64,000 nucleotides of DNA from Natrarchaeobaculum sulfurireducens (GTDB lineage: Archaea; Halobacteriota; Halobacteria; Halobacteriales; Natrialbaceae). Every line of letters starts with the position of its first letter. Position 1 is the stretch's first letter. Positions 17,767 to 26,630 of the stretch are shown piece after piece. Below the pieces are notes generated by a model. It saw only the letters and a list, made by a program, of their open reading frames with translations, ran no database searches and had not been told where the DNA came from. The stretch is from assembly GCF_003430825.1 (NCBI RefSeq), contig NZ_CP024047.1, forward strand, positions 2,914,001-2,978,000. The letters are read 5' to 3'. A program made the position numbers and the translations under genes.

Positions 17767-17858
17767 GCACTCTGAGTAAGTGGGCCGGGTAGTTTAACGC
17801 TTCCGAAACCCGAGTGCATCGGCGCTCGCGTGCGATTTGTCCACTCGAGCCGGCCGCC

Positions 17859-18455
17859 CTAGAACGTCTCGTAGCCGTCGGTATCCAGAAAGTGATGGGC
17901 GACCGTAATCGCCTGATCGGCGTGTAACAGTTCGGGCCCGAGTCGAACCTGCCGGTCGACGTACTCGCCCAAGGAGGTCTCTTCGTCGGCAGTAAAGTCA
18001 CGATGATCCGAGAGGACGAAGATCGGGTCTGTGAGGTCATCGACGTCGACGACGCTGTCGCCGTCCTCGTGAAGCTGGACCACGGGGCCGTCGTCGGTGA
18101 TCGTCTCGAGCGTCCCCTCGAGGCCGCGGCGATACACTTCGACGCCGGGGCTGGGTTCGGCGGGCAGTGCACCGATGGCTTCGTCGCGGTGATCGAGTGC
18201 GTTTCGGATCAGCGCGGCCGTCGAGCGTTCGTCGGGGTTGAGCCGCCGGAGTTCACGACCGTCGAAGGTGATAGTGAGTTCGTCCTGGACGACGAGATGG
18301 ACGCGGACGGCCTCGCGGATGCCGTGGGAGGTGACGAAGGAGGCGGTGATCGACCGACAGAGGGCATCGAGTCGGCCGGCCCCACCCGCGAGGTCGTCGA
18401 GCGAGAAGTCAGAATCGGTCGGGACCTCGTGACCGATGAGTACGAACTGGCGCAT
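17859..18455 (-). CDS. trmY: tRNA pseudouridine(54) N1-methyltransferase TrmY
   Basis: A 198-residue SPOUT-class methyltransferase that converts pseudouridine-54 of the tRNA T-loop to N1-methylpseudouridine. The N-terminus MRQFVLIGHEVPTDSDFSLD is the TrmY signature, followed by LDALCRSITASFVTSHGIRE. The C-terminal knot region contains DPIFVLSDHRDFTADEE. The start at 18455 is chosen because the signature begins there; an upstream in-frame start at 18491 adds unrelated residues. Pus10, which makes its substrate, is encoded at 31.1 kb. Confidence 0.93.
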   Translation of the reverse strand: MRQFVLIGHEVPTDSDFSLDDLAGGAGRLDALCRSITASFVTSHGIREAVRVHLVVQDELTITFDGRELRRLNPDERSTAALIRNALDHRDEAIGALPAEPSPGVEVYRRGLEGTLETITDDGPVVQLHEDGDSVVDVDDLTDPIFVLSDHRDFTADEETSLGEYVDRQVRLGPELLHADQAITVAHHFLDTDGYETF

Positions 18456-18601
18456 ACTTACACGACGGACGCCGGCGGGGATAGCCCCCACGATTTCGGG
18501 CCACCGTTCCGTCGTGACCGTCCGACGTCGACGGAACAGTGACTATCGACCGGCATATCCAGGGTCAACCGTTTCACCGGAATCGGCAGTGGAGTTAGTA
18601 C

Positions 18602-18784
18602 ATGGCACATTCACAGCGGACTCGAGCGAACGACCAGAACGGGACCCTGCTCGCGATTCTCGAGGGACGGTCCTGTCCGCTCTGTTCGGACGGCGAACTC
18701 GAGCGCAGTATCTACAAGGACAACAGGGCAGTCGTCTGCGACGGGTGTGGAACGCCTCAGGCACAGGTCTGGTCGGTATCGTGA
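18602..18784 (+). CDS. Small zinc-finger protein (HVO_A0556-like)
   Basis: A 60-residue protein with two C-x2-C pairs: GRSCPLCSDGELERSIYKDN and AVVCDGCGTPQAQVW. The spacing and the YK-N-AVVC-x2-CGTP motif match a haloarchaeal small zinc-finger family typified by HVO_A0556. The ATG sits 60 bp past the divergent trmY promoter side, with a leaderless-type context. Function is unknown; such proteins may bind nucleic acid or partner proteins. Confidence 0.8.
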   Translation: MAHSQRTRANDQNGTLLAILEGRSCPLCSDGELERSIYKDNRAVVCDGCGTPQAQVWSVS

Positions 18785-18880
18785 CCGCGGTCGGGTTGGC
18801 TCGAGGCGGACGATACCGAAGACAGACCAGTCGAATCGCGAGACCCGATGAGGCCGACCGTCGCACGTCACCGACTGTAG

Positions 18881-19606
18881 CTACTCGAGCCGAGCGTCCG
18901 TAATCCGTAATCGTCCCCGCGTCCCCTCCCAGACGGTCTCGGACTCGAGTTCGATGCGCCGATCCATGTGTGGCCCGTCGACCACGAGCGTCTCGAATTC
19001 GCCACCTTCACCCAGAACGTGTACGCCGTATTCCTCGTTGAGGCCCTCGATTTCAGCCAGTGTCTCGTGGTCAAGCGTTCGCCCGAGCCAGGACTCGTCG
19101 AGGCCGTGGGCGGCGACCTGGACGATGACGATCTCGAAGCCGGCATCGAGCATCGCGTCGGCCAGCGAACGGGGATCTTCCTGCCACAGCGGAGCGAACA
19201 GCTCACAGTCTAGCCGGTCGCACATCCCCTGAATTCGGCTCGTCTGATACTCACTTTCGACGGCACCTGCCGTGACGCCGGCGATGCCACCCTCTAGGTC
19301 GCCGGTGAGGGCCTCGAGAGCAGCCTCCAGGGGTTCGAGTTCGTCGTCACCCTGGGCGCTCGAGTCGGTCGCCGAGGGGGCCGCGAGGTCGTCCGGTTCG
19401 ACGTCGACGAGGTCGATTCCGATACTCTCGGCGGCCAGGCTAGCCAGATCAGTCGCAGGGACGTGGTACATGTACGAGTCGTCGGTCGGATGGACGGTGA
19501 CGAGCCGACGAACGTCACGTCCCGTCTCGAGTGCCCGGTACAGCGCCCACGAGGAGTCCTTGCCGCCCGAAAAGAGGCTCACCCACGCGCCGTCTGCGTC
19601 GCTCAT
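18881..19606 (-). CDS. Diphthine--ammonia ligase (Dph6)
   Basis: A 241-residue ATP-PPase that amidates diphthine on elongation factor 2, the last step of diphthamide synthesis. The PP-loop is SLFSGGKDSSWALYRAL (about residues 10-26). Family motifs IAGVTAGAVESEYQTSRIQG and CELFAPLWQEDP follow, and the C-terminal GEGGEFETLVVDGP is diagnostic. The insert around residues 75-95 (SATDSSAQGDDELEPLE) is acidic and probably a haloarchaeal loop. It stands alone between a zinc-finger gene and a DUF373 gene. Confidence 0.92.
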   Translation of the reverse strand: MSDADGAWVSLFSGGKDSSWALYRALETGRDVRRLVTVHPTDDSYMYHVPATDLASLAAESIGIDLVDVEPDDLAAPSATDSSAQGDDELEPLEAALEALTGDLEGGIAGVTAGAVESEYQTSRIQGMCDRLDCELFAPLWQEDPRSLADAMLDAGFEIVIVQVAAHGLDESWLGRTLDHETLAEIEGLNEEYGVHVLGEGGEFETLVVDGPHMDRRIELESETVWEGTRGRLRITDARLE

Positions 19607-19742
19607 ACTCGAGTCAGGAGCGAGGCGCCTATATGCGTGACGAGTCCAGTCGCTCGTCTCCTCTGCAGTACAGGCTGTCGTTCTCCGTCTGAGACGCGCG
19701 GACGGGCACGACGAGCAAAGGTATCACCGAATCAGCGACCGC

Positions 19743-21035
19743 TCACTGACTCGAGTCACCCGAATCCGACCGAGGAACTTCGTCGACGCCGTCGGCGGCC
19801 GGCCCGACGTCGACGCGTGAACTCGAACCGTCGGGCTCGGCGTCGGGACCGCCATCAGTGAGCTCGGCGGACGTCTGTTGGCCACGATCTGATTCGTCGT
19901 CGGCGAGGTCGGCGTCGTCGGTCGTGGTGCTGACGTACGCGGCGATGCGGGCACCGACGAGACTGACGACGATCGCAGTGACGACGTACAGCGTCAGGCG
20001 CTCGCCGGCCGACACGACGAAGCTCTCGACGCTGAGAATGCCCGATTCGATCGGTGGGACGGTGATCGGGTCGATCACACCCTGTCGCTCGAGGAAGTAC
20101 GTCGAAAAGCCTCGGACGACGAGGCCGATAGCGAGGACGAGAAACGGCAAGTTGAGATACGAACTCCGGATGGGGCGATCGCTGATCATTTCGTCGAGCA
20201 GGCGGCCAGCACTGGCGGTGACGGCGGCCATCGCGAGCCACGGAACGGCGTCGAAGGCGAACTGCATCGCGGGGACGAGAATTCCTGGCGGATCCTCGAG
20301 GCTCGAAACGCCGAGTGCGCCGGCGAACACTCCCACGAGCGTGAGACCGGCGGCGACGACGTAGGTGACGACCGACACCTGCCCGGAGTACAGCGCCTCG
20401 CGAAGCTGGTGGGCAAGCCCGGTCACGATCTCGTCGACGCTGAAGCCCTTGTAGAGGAGAAAGAGACCGATAACGGTCGTGATCGCGGCCGCTCCCTCGG
20501 CCGGGCCGACGACGGTCGCAAGCATCGGGAAGACGAGCAGGGTCAGCCCGGTCGGGACGAGGATCGTCTGGCGCAGCTCCTCGTCGGCGAGAAACTGTTT
20601 CAGAAGGTAGTACGTCGACTCGATGTCCCTGGCCTGCCTGACCACGACGCGGTCGACGGAGTCGACCCGGACGCGGCTCTCGACGATCGGTACCAGCCGC
20701 TCGTCTTCGGCGCTGTCGATGACGACGACGGCCGAGTCAGGATCATACTTCGCGATGAGGTCGTCGAGCTGGCGAGCAACGGCTCTGTCCGCCGACACCA
20801 TCGACTCGCGGTCTCCCGAAACGACCGCGACGACGGCTTCTTCATCGCCGTCGCGAAGGTCCTGGGCGACGCGTAGTGACTCGAGTAAGCTGTTGACTCC
20901 CGAGTCCTCCGGATCTGCGAGGCCGACGTCGGTCACGAGCGCGCGAACTGCCTCCCAGCCGACGATCGGTGATCGAAGGCCGGTCTTGCGACCGACGTCG
21001 TCGGTCCGGTCGAGACAGACGACCAGCGTTGTCAC
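19743..21035 (-). CDS. DUF373-family membrane protein
   Basis: A 430-residue protein. Residues 1-150 form a soluble alpha/beta domain starting MTTLVVCLDRTDDVGRKTGL, the DUF373 signature, with VVAVVSGDRESMVSADRAVA. Residues about 165-380 contain six to seven hydrophobic helices. A polar, acidic C-terminal tail (about 385-430) ends EVPRSDSGDSSQ. DUF373 is widespread in Euryarchaeota; its function is unknown to me. The start is fixed by the conserved N-terminus. Confidence 0.88.
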   Translation of the reverse strand: MTTLVVCLDRTDDVGRKTGLRSPIVGWEAVRALVTDVGLADPEDSGVNSLLESLRVAQDLRDGDEEAVVAVVSGDRESMVSADRAVARQLDDLIAKYDPDSAVVVIDSAEDERLVPIVESRVRVDSVDRVVVRQARDIESTYYLLKQFLADEELRQTILVPTGLTLLVFPMLATVVGPAEGAAAITTVIGLFLLYKGFSVDEIVTGLAHQLREALYSGQVSVVTYVVAAGLTLVGVFAGALGVSSLEDPPGILVPAMQFAFDAVPWLAMAAVTASAGRLLDEMISDRPIRSSYLNLPFLVLAIGLVVRGFSTYFLERQGVIDPITVPPIESGILSVESFVVSAGERLTLYVVTAIVVSLVGARIAAYVSTTTDDADLADDESDRGQQTSAELTDGGPDAEPDGSSSRVDVGPAADGVDEVPRSDSGDSSQ

Positions 21036-21140
21036 GGTAGGCGATGCATTCTGTGTGACGATAAAACCACTTACTCGTTCGACGCGATTTTGATCCCGAT
21101 ACGACGATTCGGTCGGTGTGACCGAGTGGCCGGCGTCCGT

Positions 21141-22136
21141 TCAGGTACGAAGTCGAAACTCCCGGTCACCCACGATGCTCGCGACGCCGGCACCGAACGC
21201 GTAGGCGACCTGCTGGGCACCGCCACCGAGGCGGGCCATCAGGGGTCGTTCGGGTTCGAACTCCTCGACGCTGACCGCATCCCGTTCCAGGCGATCGGCA
21301 ACCGCCTCCTCGAGCTCGCGTCTGGTGCCGAGTTCGTCGACCAGCCCGAGGTCGTGGGCCTCCTCGCCGAGGTAGATCCGAGCTTCGGTGTCGCGGACGA
21401 ACTCCGTTTCGAGGTCGCGACCGTCGCTGACGCGATCGACGAACGTCTCGTAGTAGTCGTCGATCAGTCCCTGGAGGTACTCGCGTTCGTCCTCCTCGAG
21501 TTCTTTCAGCGGGGTGCCGGCGTCTTTGTACTCACCGGCGGCGAACCGCTCATAAGAGAGGCCGACCTTCTCGGCGAGGGCGCTCGCGTTCACTCGGGAA
21601 CCGATGACGCCGATCGAGCCGACGATCGACCCCTCACGCGCCCAGAGTTCGTCACAGCCGCTGGCGATCCAGTAGCCGCCGCTGGCACAGACGTCAGTCG
21701 TGTACGCGACCGTCAGTCCGTCGAAACGCTCGGCTGCGAGCCGGATGTCGTCGCTGGGGACGACTTCGCCGCCGGGCGTGTTCAGTTTCATCAGCAATGC
21801 GTCGACGTTGTCGTCCGCGTCCGCCCGTTCGATCTGCTCGACGATGTCGTCGGCGGGCGTCGATCGGGGACTCGAGGGCAACGGACCACCGCTCCCGTCC
21901 CGCGTGATCGGGCCCTCGACGGCGACTTCAGCGACGTCGTATCCGGGGAACAGCGATCGAGAGACCGAGCTCCCGATCCGGACGCCGAAGAACACGACGG
22001 CGAGGGCGAGCACTACGCCGAGAACGTCGGCTATCGTCTCCGGGTAAAGGACGAACAGTGAAACGCCGACGACGGCGAACACGACTACGAACACCACGAC
22101 GATCGCGAGCTGGGCAACCGTTCGGAGGCTACTCAC
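21141..22136 (-). CDS. sppA: Signal peptide peptidase SppA
   Basis: A 331-residue membrane serine protease of the S49 family that degrades cleaved signal peptides. Two N-terminal hydrophobic helices (about residues 7-55) precede the protease domain. The nucleophile Ser lies in DVCASGGYWIASGCDELWAR and the general-base Lys in YERFAAGEYKDAGTP, the Ser-Lys dyad of SppA. GTG 22136 is chosen because a Shine-Dalgarno-like gaggtga lies 5 nt before it. A GTG at 22145 is an alternative, and the longer frame to 22325 reads as non-coding. Confidence 0.9.
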   Translation of the reverse strand: MSSLRTVAQLAIVVVFVVVFAVVGVSLFVLYPETIADVLGVVLALAVVFFGVRIGSSVSRSLFPGYDVAEVAVEGPITRDGSGGPLPSSPRSTPADDIVEQIERADADDNVDALLMKLNTPGGEVVPSDDIRLAAERFDGLTVAYTTDVCASGGYWIASGCDELWAREGSIVGSIGVIGSRVNASALAEKVGLSYERFAAGEYKDAGTPLKELEEDEREYLQGLIDDYYETFVDRVSDGRDLETEFVRDTEARIYLGEEAHDLGLVDELGTRRELEEAVADRLERDAVSVEEFEPERPLMARLGGGAQQVAYAFGAGVASIVGDREFRLRT

Positions 22137-22425
22137 GACGCTCACCTCGATACATGCCGGACAGTGTGTGTGCCGACCGGTTAATCGTTCCGTCGCGACG
22201 CGTTCGCTCGAGCGCCCGATCCACTCGTGACGGCGACGGAATCGTCTCTTTTCGGTCGTGCCACTAGCGCTTATCCTACAGGCCGATACTATTGTCCAGA
22301 AGTAACACCCGATTAGATACGGCAATCGGTGCTCTCAGACGGCTCATCGCTCGAGTCGCGGTTTGCGGTCAGAGAAACGTCCCCACTAAAAGACGCACGT
22401 GGGACGAATCGAGAGGACGACCGCC

Positions 22426-23307
22426 TTAGAGCAGCCCCGTCTTCTGGAGCTTCATCAGGTCCTCGGTATCGAGGGTTTCGCCTTCTTTGAACTTCTGATA
22501 GATTTCCTCGGCTTCCTCTTTGGCCGCCTCTTTCTTCTTGTCGCGAGCGGACTTACGCTCTTGCTCTTCTTCCTTGTCCAGTTCGCGCAGACGCTTCTGG
22601 ACGCGGACGAAGTCTTCGTGATGCTGGTCGGCGGCTTCCTGGGCCTCGACGAACTTCTCGTGCATCTCGTCGGCCTCATCACGGATGTCGTCGGCCTCGC
22701 GATAGGCCTCGATCATCTGGTTGTGGTGTTCCTGAGCCTTGTCCGCGAGCTCCGTCACCTTCTGGTGGTGCTGGGAGGCTTCCGAGCGGACCTCCTCTGC
22801 CTCGTCGACGAGTCCTTCTAGGTCATCGTTCTGCTCGAGTTTTCCCTTGCGCTGTTCGTACTCCTCGCGTTTGGACTCGATTTTCTCGATGAGCTCTTTT
22901 TCGTCCTCGCTCGAGAGGACTTCGGTCTGCTGTTTGAACTCGAGTTGCTCGATCTCGTCTTCGAGCTGCTCTAGGTCCTTGCCCTCGTCGAGTTCCATGT
23001 CGGACTTGAGCTGCTCGACTTTGTCGAACAGTTCGTTGGCTTGTGCGTTGAGCTCGTTACGCTGTTCTTTGTGCTCTTGGACCTGCTCGTTGAGCTCGTC
23101 GCGCTGTTCGCGGTGCTCTTGAGCTTCGTCAACTTTCTCGCGGGTCTTCGCGTTGAGATCGTCGCGCTTGGAAGCCCGCTCAGAAGCCATCTGGTTCAGA
23201 TCGTTTCGCCGGTCTCGCAGTTGACCGGCCATCTTGATGAGCTGTCCTTTCGATTTGTTTGCTAGGTCGTCCTCTGTAAGTTCGATGTTTTTCGATTCGT
23301 CTACCAT
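22426..23307 (-). CDS. Long coiled-coil protein
   Basis: A 293-residue, highly charged protein that is nearly all heptad-like coiled coil from residue 20 to 280 (for example EQVQEHKEQRNELNAQANEL). It has no transmembrane segment or catalytic motif. It resembles archaeal coiled-coil proteins grouped in COG1340 and haloarchaeal DUF7121. The C-terminal end (EIYQKFKEGETLDTEDLMKL) is the most family-like part. It follows cetZ on the same strand at a distance of 367 bp and may have its own promoter. A structural role is possible but not demonstrated. Confidence 0.85.
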   Translation of the reverse strand: MVDESKNIELTEDDLANKSKGQLIKMAGQLRDRRNDLNQMASERASKRDDLNAKTREKVDEAQEHREQRDELNEQVQEHKEQRNELNAQANELFDKVEQLKSDMELDEGKDLEQLEDEIEQLEFKQQTEVLSSEDEKELIEKIESKREEYEQRKGKLEQNDDLEGLVDEAEEVRSEASQHHQKVTELADKAQEHHNQMIEAYREADDIRDEADEMHEKFVEAQEAADQHHEDFVRVQKRLRELDKEEEQERKSARDKKKEAAKEEAEEIYQKFKEGETLDTEDLMKLQKTGLL

Positions 23308-23674
23308 GTGTTAGTCAAACCTCTGTGCCATACCGCACCGGGAACCGGCGGACGCCGGTGATGACTGGCTCCGACCGGGAGCCGTCGGACGGTTCGATCC
23401 GCCGCGTACAGCGTGTGCTCACGATCTGCGAAACCTCGGTGAATAAGATTTCCTGTCATCGATCGTCGAGCGATACGCGCCCCGATGGCGTTCTGGTACT
23501 GGCTACTACTGTAGCCTGTAATTTAAATGTACCGATCGGTAGACCCCTGAAAACCGTTAGCAGGGCCCCAGTCTAGCGTGTCGAACGATGACATGGGAAC
23601 TGGAGAGATATATAAATAGCCTCGATGATCGGTTCCGACGACAGTCGCGAGCGAACTCCCACCGCATCGGGGGC
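23308..23674. other. Intergenic region between cetZ and the coiled-coil gene
   Basis: 367 bp. It contains a strong TATA-like run at 23609-23619 and further AT-rich stretches near 23520 (gtaatttaaatg). The only frame after the TATA run in the minus direction is a 23-codon one beginning ATG 23594 (MSSFDTLDWGPANGFQGSTD). I see no RNA gene I can name. Confidence 0.5.
23609..23619 (-). promoter_or_regulatory. Strong TATA-like element without an obvious leaderless gene
   Basis: tatataaatag on the plus strand reads ctatttatata on the minus strand, close to the haloarchaeal TTTAWA promoter box. A start about 25 nt downstream would fall near 23586, roughly 280 nt before the coiled-coil gene ATG. That implies either a long leader or a separate small transcript. 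Read on the plus strand it would drive antisense transcription into cetZ. Confidence 0.45.
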
Positions 23675-24757
23675 TCAGAAGAGATTCTCGAGACGGTCGT
23701 TAGTGAACTGCTCTGCCGGGTCGGTTCGCTCGTCCTCCTGGGCTTTCTTCGCCTCGCGTGCGCGATCCATGAATTCGTCGATCCGGTCGGAACGTTCGGC
23801 ACCGCCCAAGAGGACGAGCGCCCCGAGTCGGTCACTCTCGAGCGGGAAGTCACCACCGCGGACCTGCATGCTCCCCGTTTCGTCTTCCATCCATCGTCGG
23901 GCCTTTTCGACGCCCTTGCGGGGAATCGCCTCGGGTCGACCCGCGATGACGAGCAGCGCCGAGTCGGCTTTTGTCGCATCAGGCATGCTCGTGCCCGTCA
24001 ACAGTGCCTGGCGGGCGACGCTCATGACGGTCCGGATATTCTGGGCGCTGTCCTCGCTCGCCACCTCGCTCGCGTAGCCGAGTACGGAGATGCCGCCCGA
24101 TCGGAGGGTGTTGATCACCTCGCTCGAGTCGACCACACTTTCACCGACACCCTCGATGGCTTCGCCGGAGGCGAAAAGCAAGCCGACGCGCTGGGCGATC
24201 TTGTCGTTGATACGGTCGAATGCACCGCCGATGCTCTCGCCCTGTTCGTGCCAGGCGTCGTTATCGATCAGCAACGTCGAGTCGGCCTCGCGGGCGAGCG
24301 TCTTCAGCGATCGGCCGGCGTTGGCCTGATAGAGGGCACCTTCGTTCCGGCCAGGCAGGACGCCGAGGGCGTAGACGGGGACGTCGTACACCCGCTGTAA
24401 GTGGTGGACGAGTGCGGGTGCACCGCCGCTTCCGGTCCCTCCACCGAGCCCGGCGACGACGAAGATTGCGTCCGACCGCGAGGTGACGCGGCCATCCAGC
24501 GCGCTGAGGACTTGCTGGATGTCCGACTGCATGATCTCGGCGCCGAGTTCGTTGTCAGCGCCGACGCCGTGTCCGTTGACCCGGTCAGCACCGATCAACA
24601 GCGTGTCGACGAACTCGAGGGACTGGAGGTCTGCTTCGGCGGAGTTGACGGCCAGGGCACCCTGGACGGCTTCGAAGCCCATGTCCGCGTCGAACCGGGC
24701 GAGCCGTTCGGTGACGTTGCCACCGGCCTGACCGACTCCGATCAGGGCGACTTTCAT
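23675..24757 (-). CDS. CetZ-family tubulin-like GTPase
   Basis: A 360-residue protein of the FtsZ/tubulin superfamily, CetZ branch, which controls cell shape and motility in haloarchaea. The GTP-binding signatures are MKVALIGVGQAGGNVTERLA at the N-terminus and VVAGLGGGTGSGGAPALVHH (about residues 98-117), the tubulin G-box. RPEAIPRKGVEKARRWMEDE lies in the C-terminal domain. The start at 24757 is set by the conserved MKVALIG; the longer frame to 24820 adds non-family residues. Which CetZ subgroup it belongs to needs a tree. Confidence 0.92.
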   Translation of the reverse strand: MKVALIGVGQAGGNVTERLARFDADMGFEAVQGALAVNSAEADLQSLEFVDTLLIGADRVNGHGVGADNELGAEIMQSDIQQVLSALDGRVTSRSDAIFVVAGLGGGTGSGGAPALVHHLQRVYDVPVYALGVLPGRNEGALYQANAGRSLKTLAREADSTLLIDNDAWHEQGESIGGAFDRINDKIAQRVGLLFASGEAIEGVGESVVDSSEVINTLRSGGISVLGYASEVASEDSAQNIRTVMSVARQALLTGTSMPDATKADSALLVIAGRPEAIPRKGVEKARRWMEDETGSMQVRGGDFPLESDRLGALVLLGGAERSDRIDEFMDRAREAKKAQEDERTDPAEQFTNDRLENLF

Positions 24758-24938
24758 ACAGTTTCCATGAACGGAAAGTGAGTTGAAGGTTGCGGTGACA
24801 TACCAACTCAGAAAATCCACTCACAAGCAGCCACACGGTGAACCCAGAATCCGCCGACGGCGACGACCGGCGGCCCGTGTGACTCACTACTGTTCCCGAA
24901 CAACAACCCACTTGAGGGTGTACGCTGTCAGTCCGGGT

Positions 24939-25364
24939 ATGTTCTACGACCAACGGCTGAACGCACCAGAGTCGCCCGAGGAACTGCGGACGGAGTACGA
25001 AGCCGACCTCGCTGCGATTGTCGACGAGTACGGCCTCGAGACAGTCGCCGCCGAGACGGACGTCGATCAGGACACGCTCGAGGCGATCGGCGAGGAAGCC
25101 ACCCCCGAGTTGAATCTCGAGGGGGCCGCCCAGATCCAGGCGCTCGAAGCGGACACACCGGACGCCGATACGATCGTCACGATGGCCTGCGAGCACCTGC
25201 TGCTCGGTATGTCATCGGCGGTGCTCGACGTCGAGGCGCTCGAGAGCGAACTCGGGATCGATCTCGAGGCCAAAGAGATCCAGCAGAAGATCGAACGGCG
25301 CGCACCGATGACGTTCGAGGAGTTCGTTCACGTCCAGCATGCAATCGCGGACGGGATGCCCTGA
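24939..25364 (+). CDS. DUF5791-family haloarchaeal protein
   Basis: A 141-residue soluble, acidic, helical protein (MFYDQRLNAPESPEELRTEY). The segment DTIVTMACEHLLLGMSSAVL and the end KIERRAPMTFEEFVHVQHAI match DUF5791 as I know it. No function has been assigned. ATG 24939 is preferred because the frame upstream to 24783 overlaps the cetZ promoter and reads as non-coding. It is divergently arranged with cetZ. Confidence 0.8.
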   Translation: MFYDQRLNAPESPEELRTEYEADLAAIVDEYGLETVAAETDVDQDTLEAIGEEATPELNLEGAAQIQALEADTPDADTIVTMACEHLLLGMSSAVLDVEALESELGIDLEAKEIQQKIERRAPMTFEEFVHVQHAIADGMP

Positions 25365-25522
25365 ACACACACGCAGAGATGCCCTGAACGCCCAACGATT
25401 TTTCCGCACGCACGGGCGATTAGCGTGTACACGGGCGGCCAATACTGTGCTTTCCACATGCACGACCAGCAAGCGTCGTGGGTGAGCGGTGTCGTTATAG
25501 TAACTCGTCCATGAGAACTGGT

Positions 25523-26410
25523 ATGAAGGTCGCAATTCTCGGCTGTGGGCACGTCGGCCTCGAGCTCGGACGCCAGCTCGAGTCGAACGGACACCACGTG
25601 ATCGGCGTTCGACGCTCCGAGGCGGGTCTCGAGCAGATAGAAGACGCCGGCTTCGAGGCTATTCGGGCTGACGTGACCGACCGCGAATCGCTCGCGGCGA
25701 TCCCGGACGTCGAGGCGATCGTCTTCAGCGCGAGCAGCGGCGGCCGCGGCGCCGAGGCTGCCCGCGAGGTCTACGTCGAGGGGCTACGGACGGCGGTCGA
25801 CGCCTTCGGCGAGCGCGATGAGCCCCCAGAACGGCTGGTCTACACCTCTTCGACTGGCGTCTACGGCGACCACGACGGCGACTGGGTCGACGAGGAGACG
25901 CCGCTCGAGCCGACCACCGAGAAGACCGAGGTGCTCGCGGAAGCCGAACGCGTCGCTTTAGAGCAGCCGCCCGAACACGGCTTCGAGGGGACCGTCGCCC
26001 GCTATGCCGGCCTCTACGGCCCGGACCGGTATCGCCTCGAGCGCTACCTCGAGGGGCCCGTCACGGAAGGGTACCTGAACATGGTACACAGAGACGATGC
26101 TGCCGGTTCGGTTCGATTCCTGCTCGAGGAGGAGGTAGGGCGAAACGAGGTGGTCGTCGTCGTCGACGACGAGCCCGTCGACAGATGGACGTTCGCCGAC
26201 TGGCTGGCCGAGCAGGCGGGCGTCGACGTGCCACCGAAGCGAACGACCGACGAGCGCCTCGCAGACGACGAACTCTCGGAGGCTGCCCGACGACGACTCC
26301 TGACCAGCAAGCGCTGTTCGAACGACAGGCTCCGGGACCTCGGCTACGAGTTCCGGTATCCGACGTTCCGTGAGGGGTATCGCGATGCCCTCGAGTCGTA
26401 CACCACGTAG
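25523..26410 (+). CDS. NAD(P)-dependent SDR/epimerase-family protein
   Basis: A 295-residue extended-SDR-like protein. The Rossmann nucleotide site is MKVAILGCGHVGLELGRQLE (G-x-G-x2-G). VYTSSTGVYGDHDGDWVDEE carries the SDR Ser and active-site Tyr region, although the typical Y-x3-K pattern is not clear (EKTEVLAEAERVA follows). GTVARYAGLYGPDRYRLERY is a common epimerase-family motif. YeeZ/YbjT-like NAD-binding proteins share this layout. Substrate is unknown. Start 25523 coincides with the beginning of the Rossmann motif. Confidence 0.85.
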   Translation: MKVAILGCGHVGLELGRQLESNGHHVIGVRRSEAGLEQIEDAGFEAIRADVTDRESLAAIPDVEAIVFSASSGGRGAEAAREVYVEGLRTAVDAFGERDEPPERLVYTSSTGVYGDHDGDWVDEETPLEPTTEKTEVLAEAERVALEQPPEHGFEGTVARYAGLYGPDRYRLERYLEGPVTEGYLNMVHRDDAAGSVRFLLEEEVGRNEVVVVVDDEPVDRWTFADWLAEQAGVDVPPKRTTDERLADDELSEAARRRLLTSKRCSNDRLRDLGYEFRYPTFREGYRDALESYTT

Positions 26411-26630
26411 CGACGCTATCGACGGTGTACTGACCGTTCCGACGCCGACCAATCGTTCCGCTGTCGGCCGAGCCGAGCATCTCGAGGTCTGAGGGCCAAC
26501 GGGGCGGCGTGCATTCTCACCACACGAAAGCGACACTGCCGGATCAACGCGCGTACAGGTCGACGGTTGTTCGCCCGAAAGACGTGTAAATCGGGGGAAA
26601 ATTCTTTATCACTCGATTTGAGTGTCCGGT

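Noticed and set aside
23588-24400. Plus-strand frame of 270 codons antisense to cetZ, following a TATA-like box.
   Set aside because: It is a long shadow frame typical of GC-rich coding DNA; the cetZ frame on the opposite strand has the full tubulin signatures.
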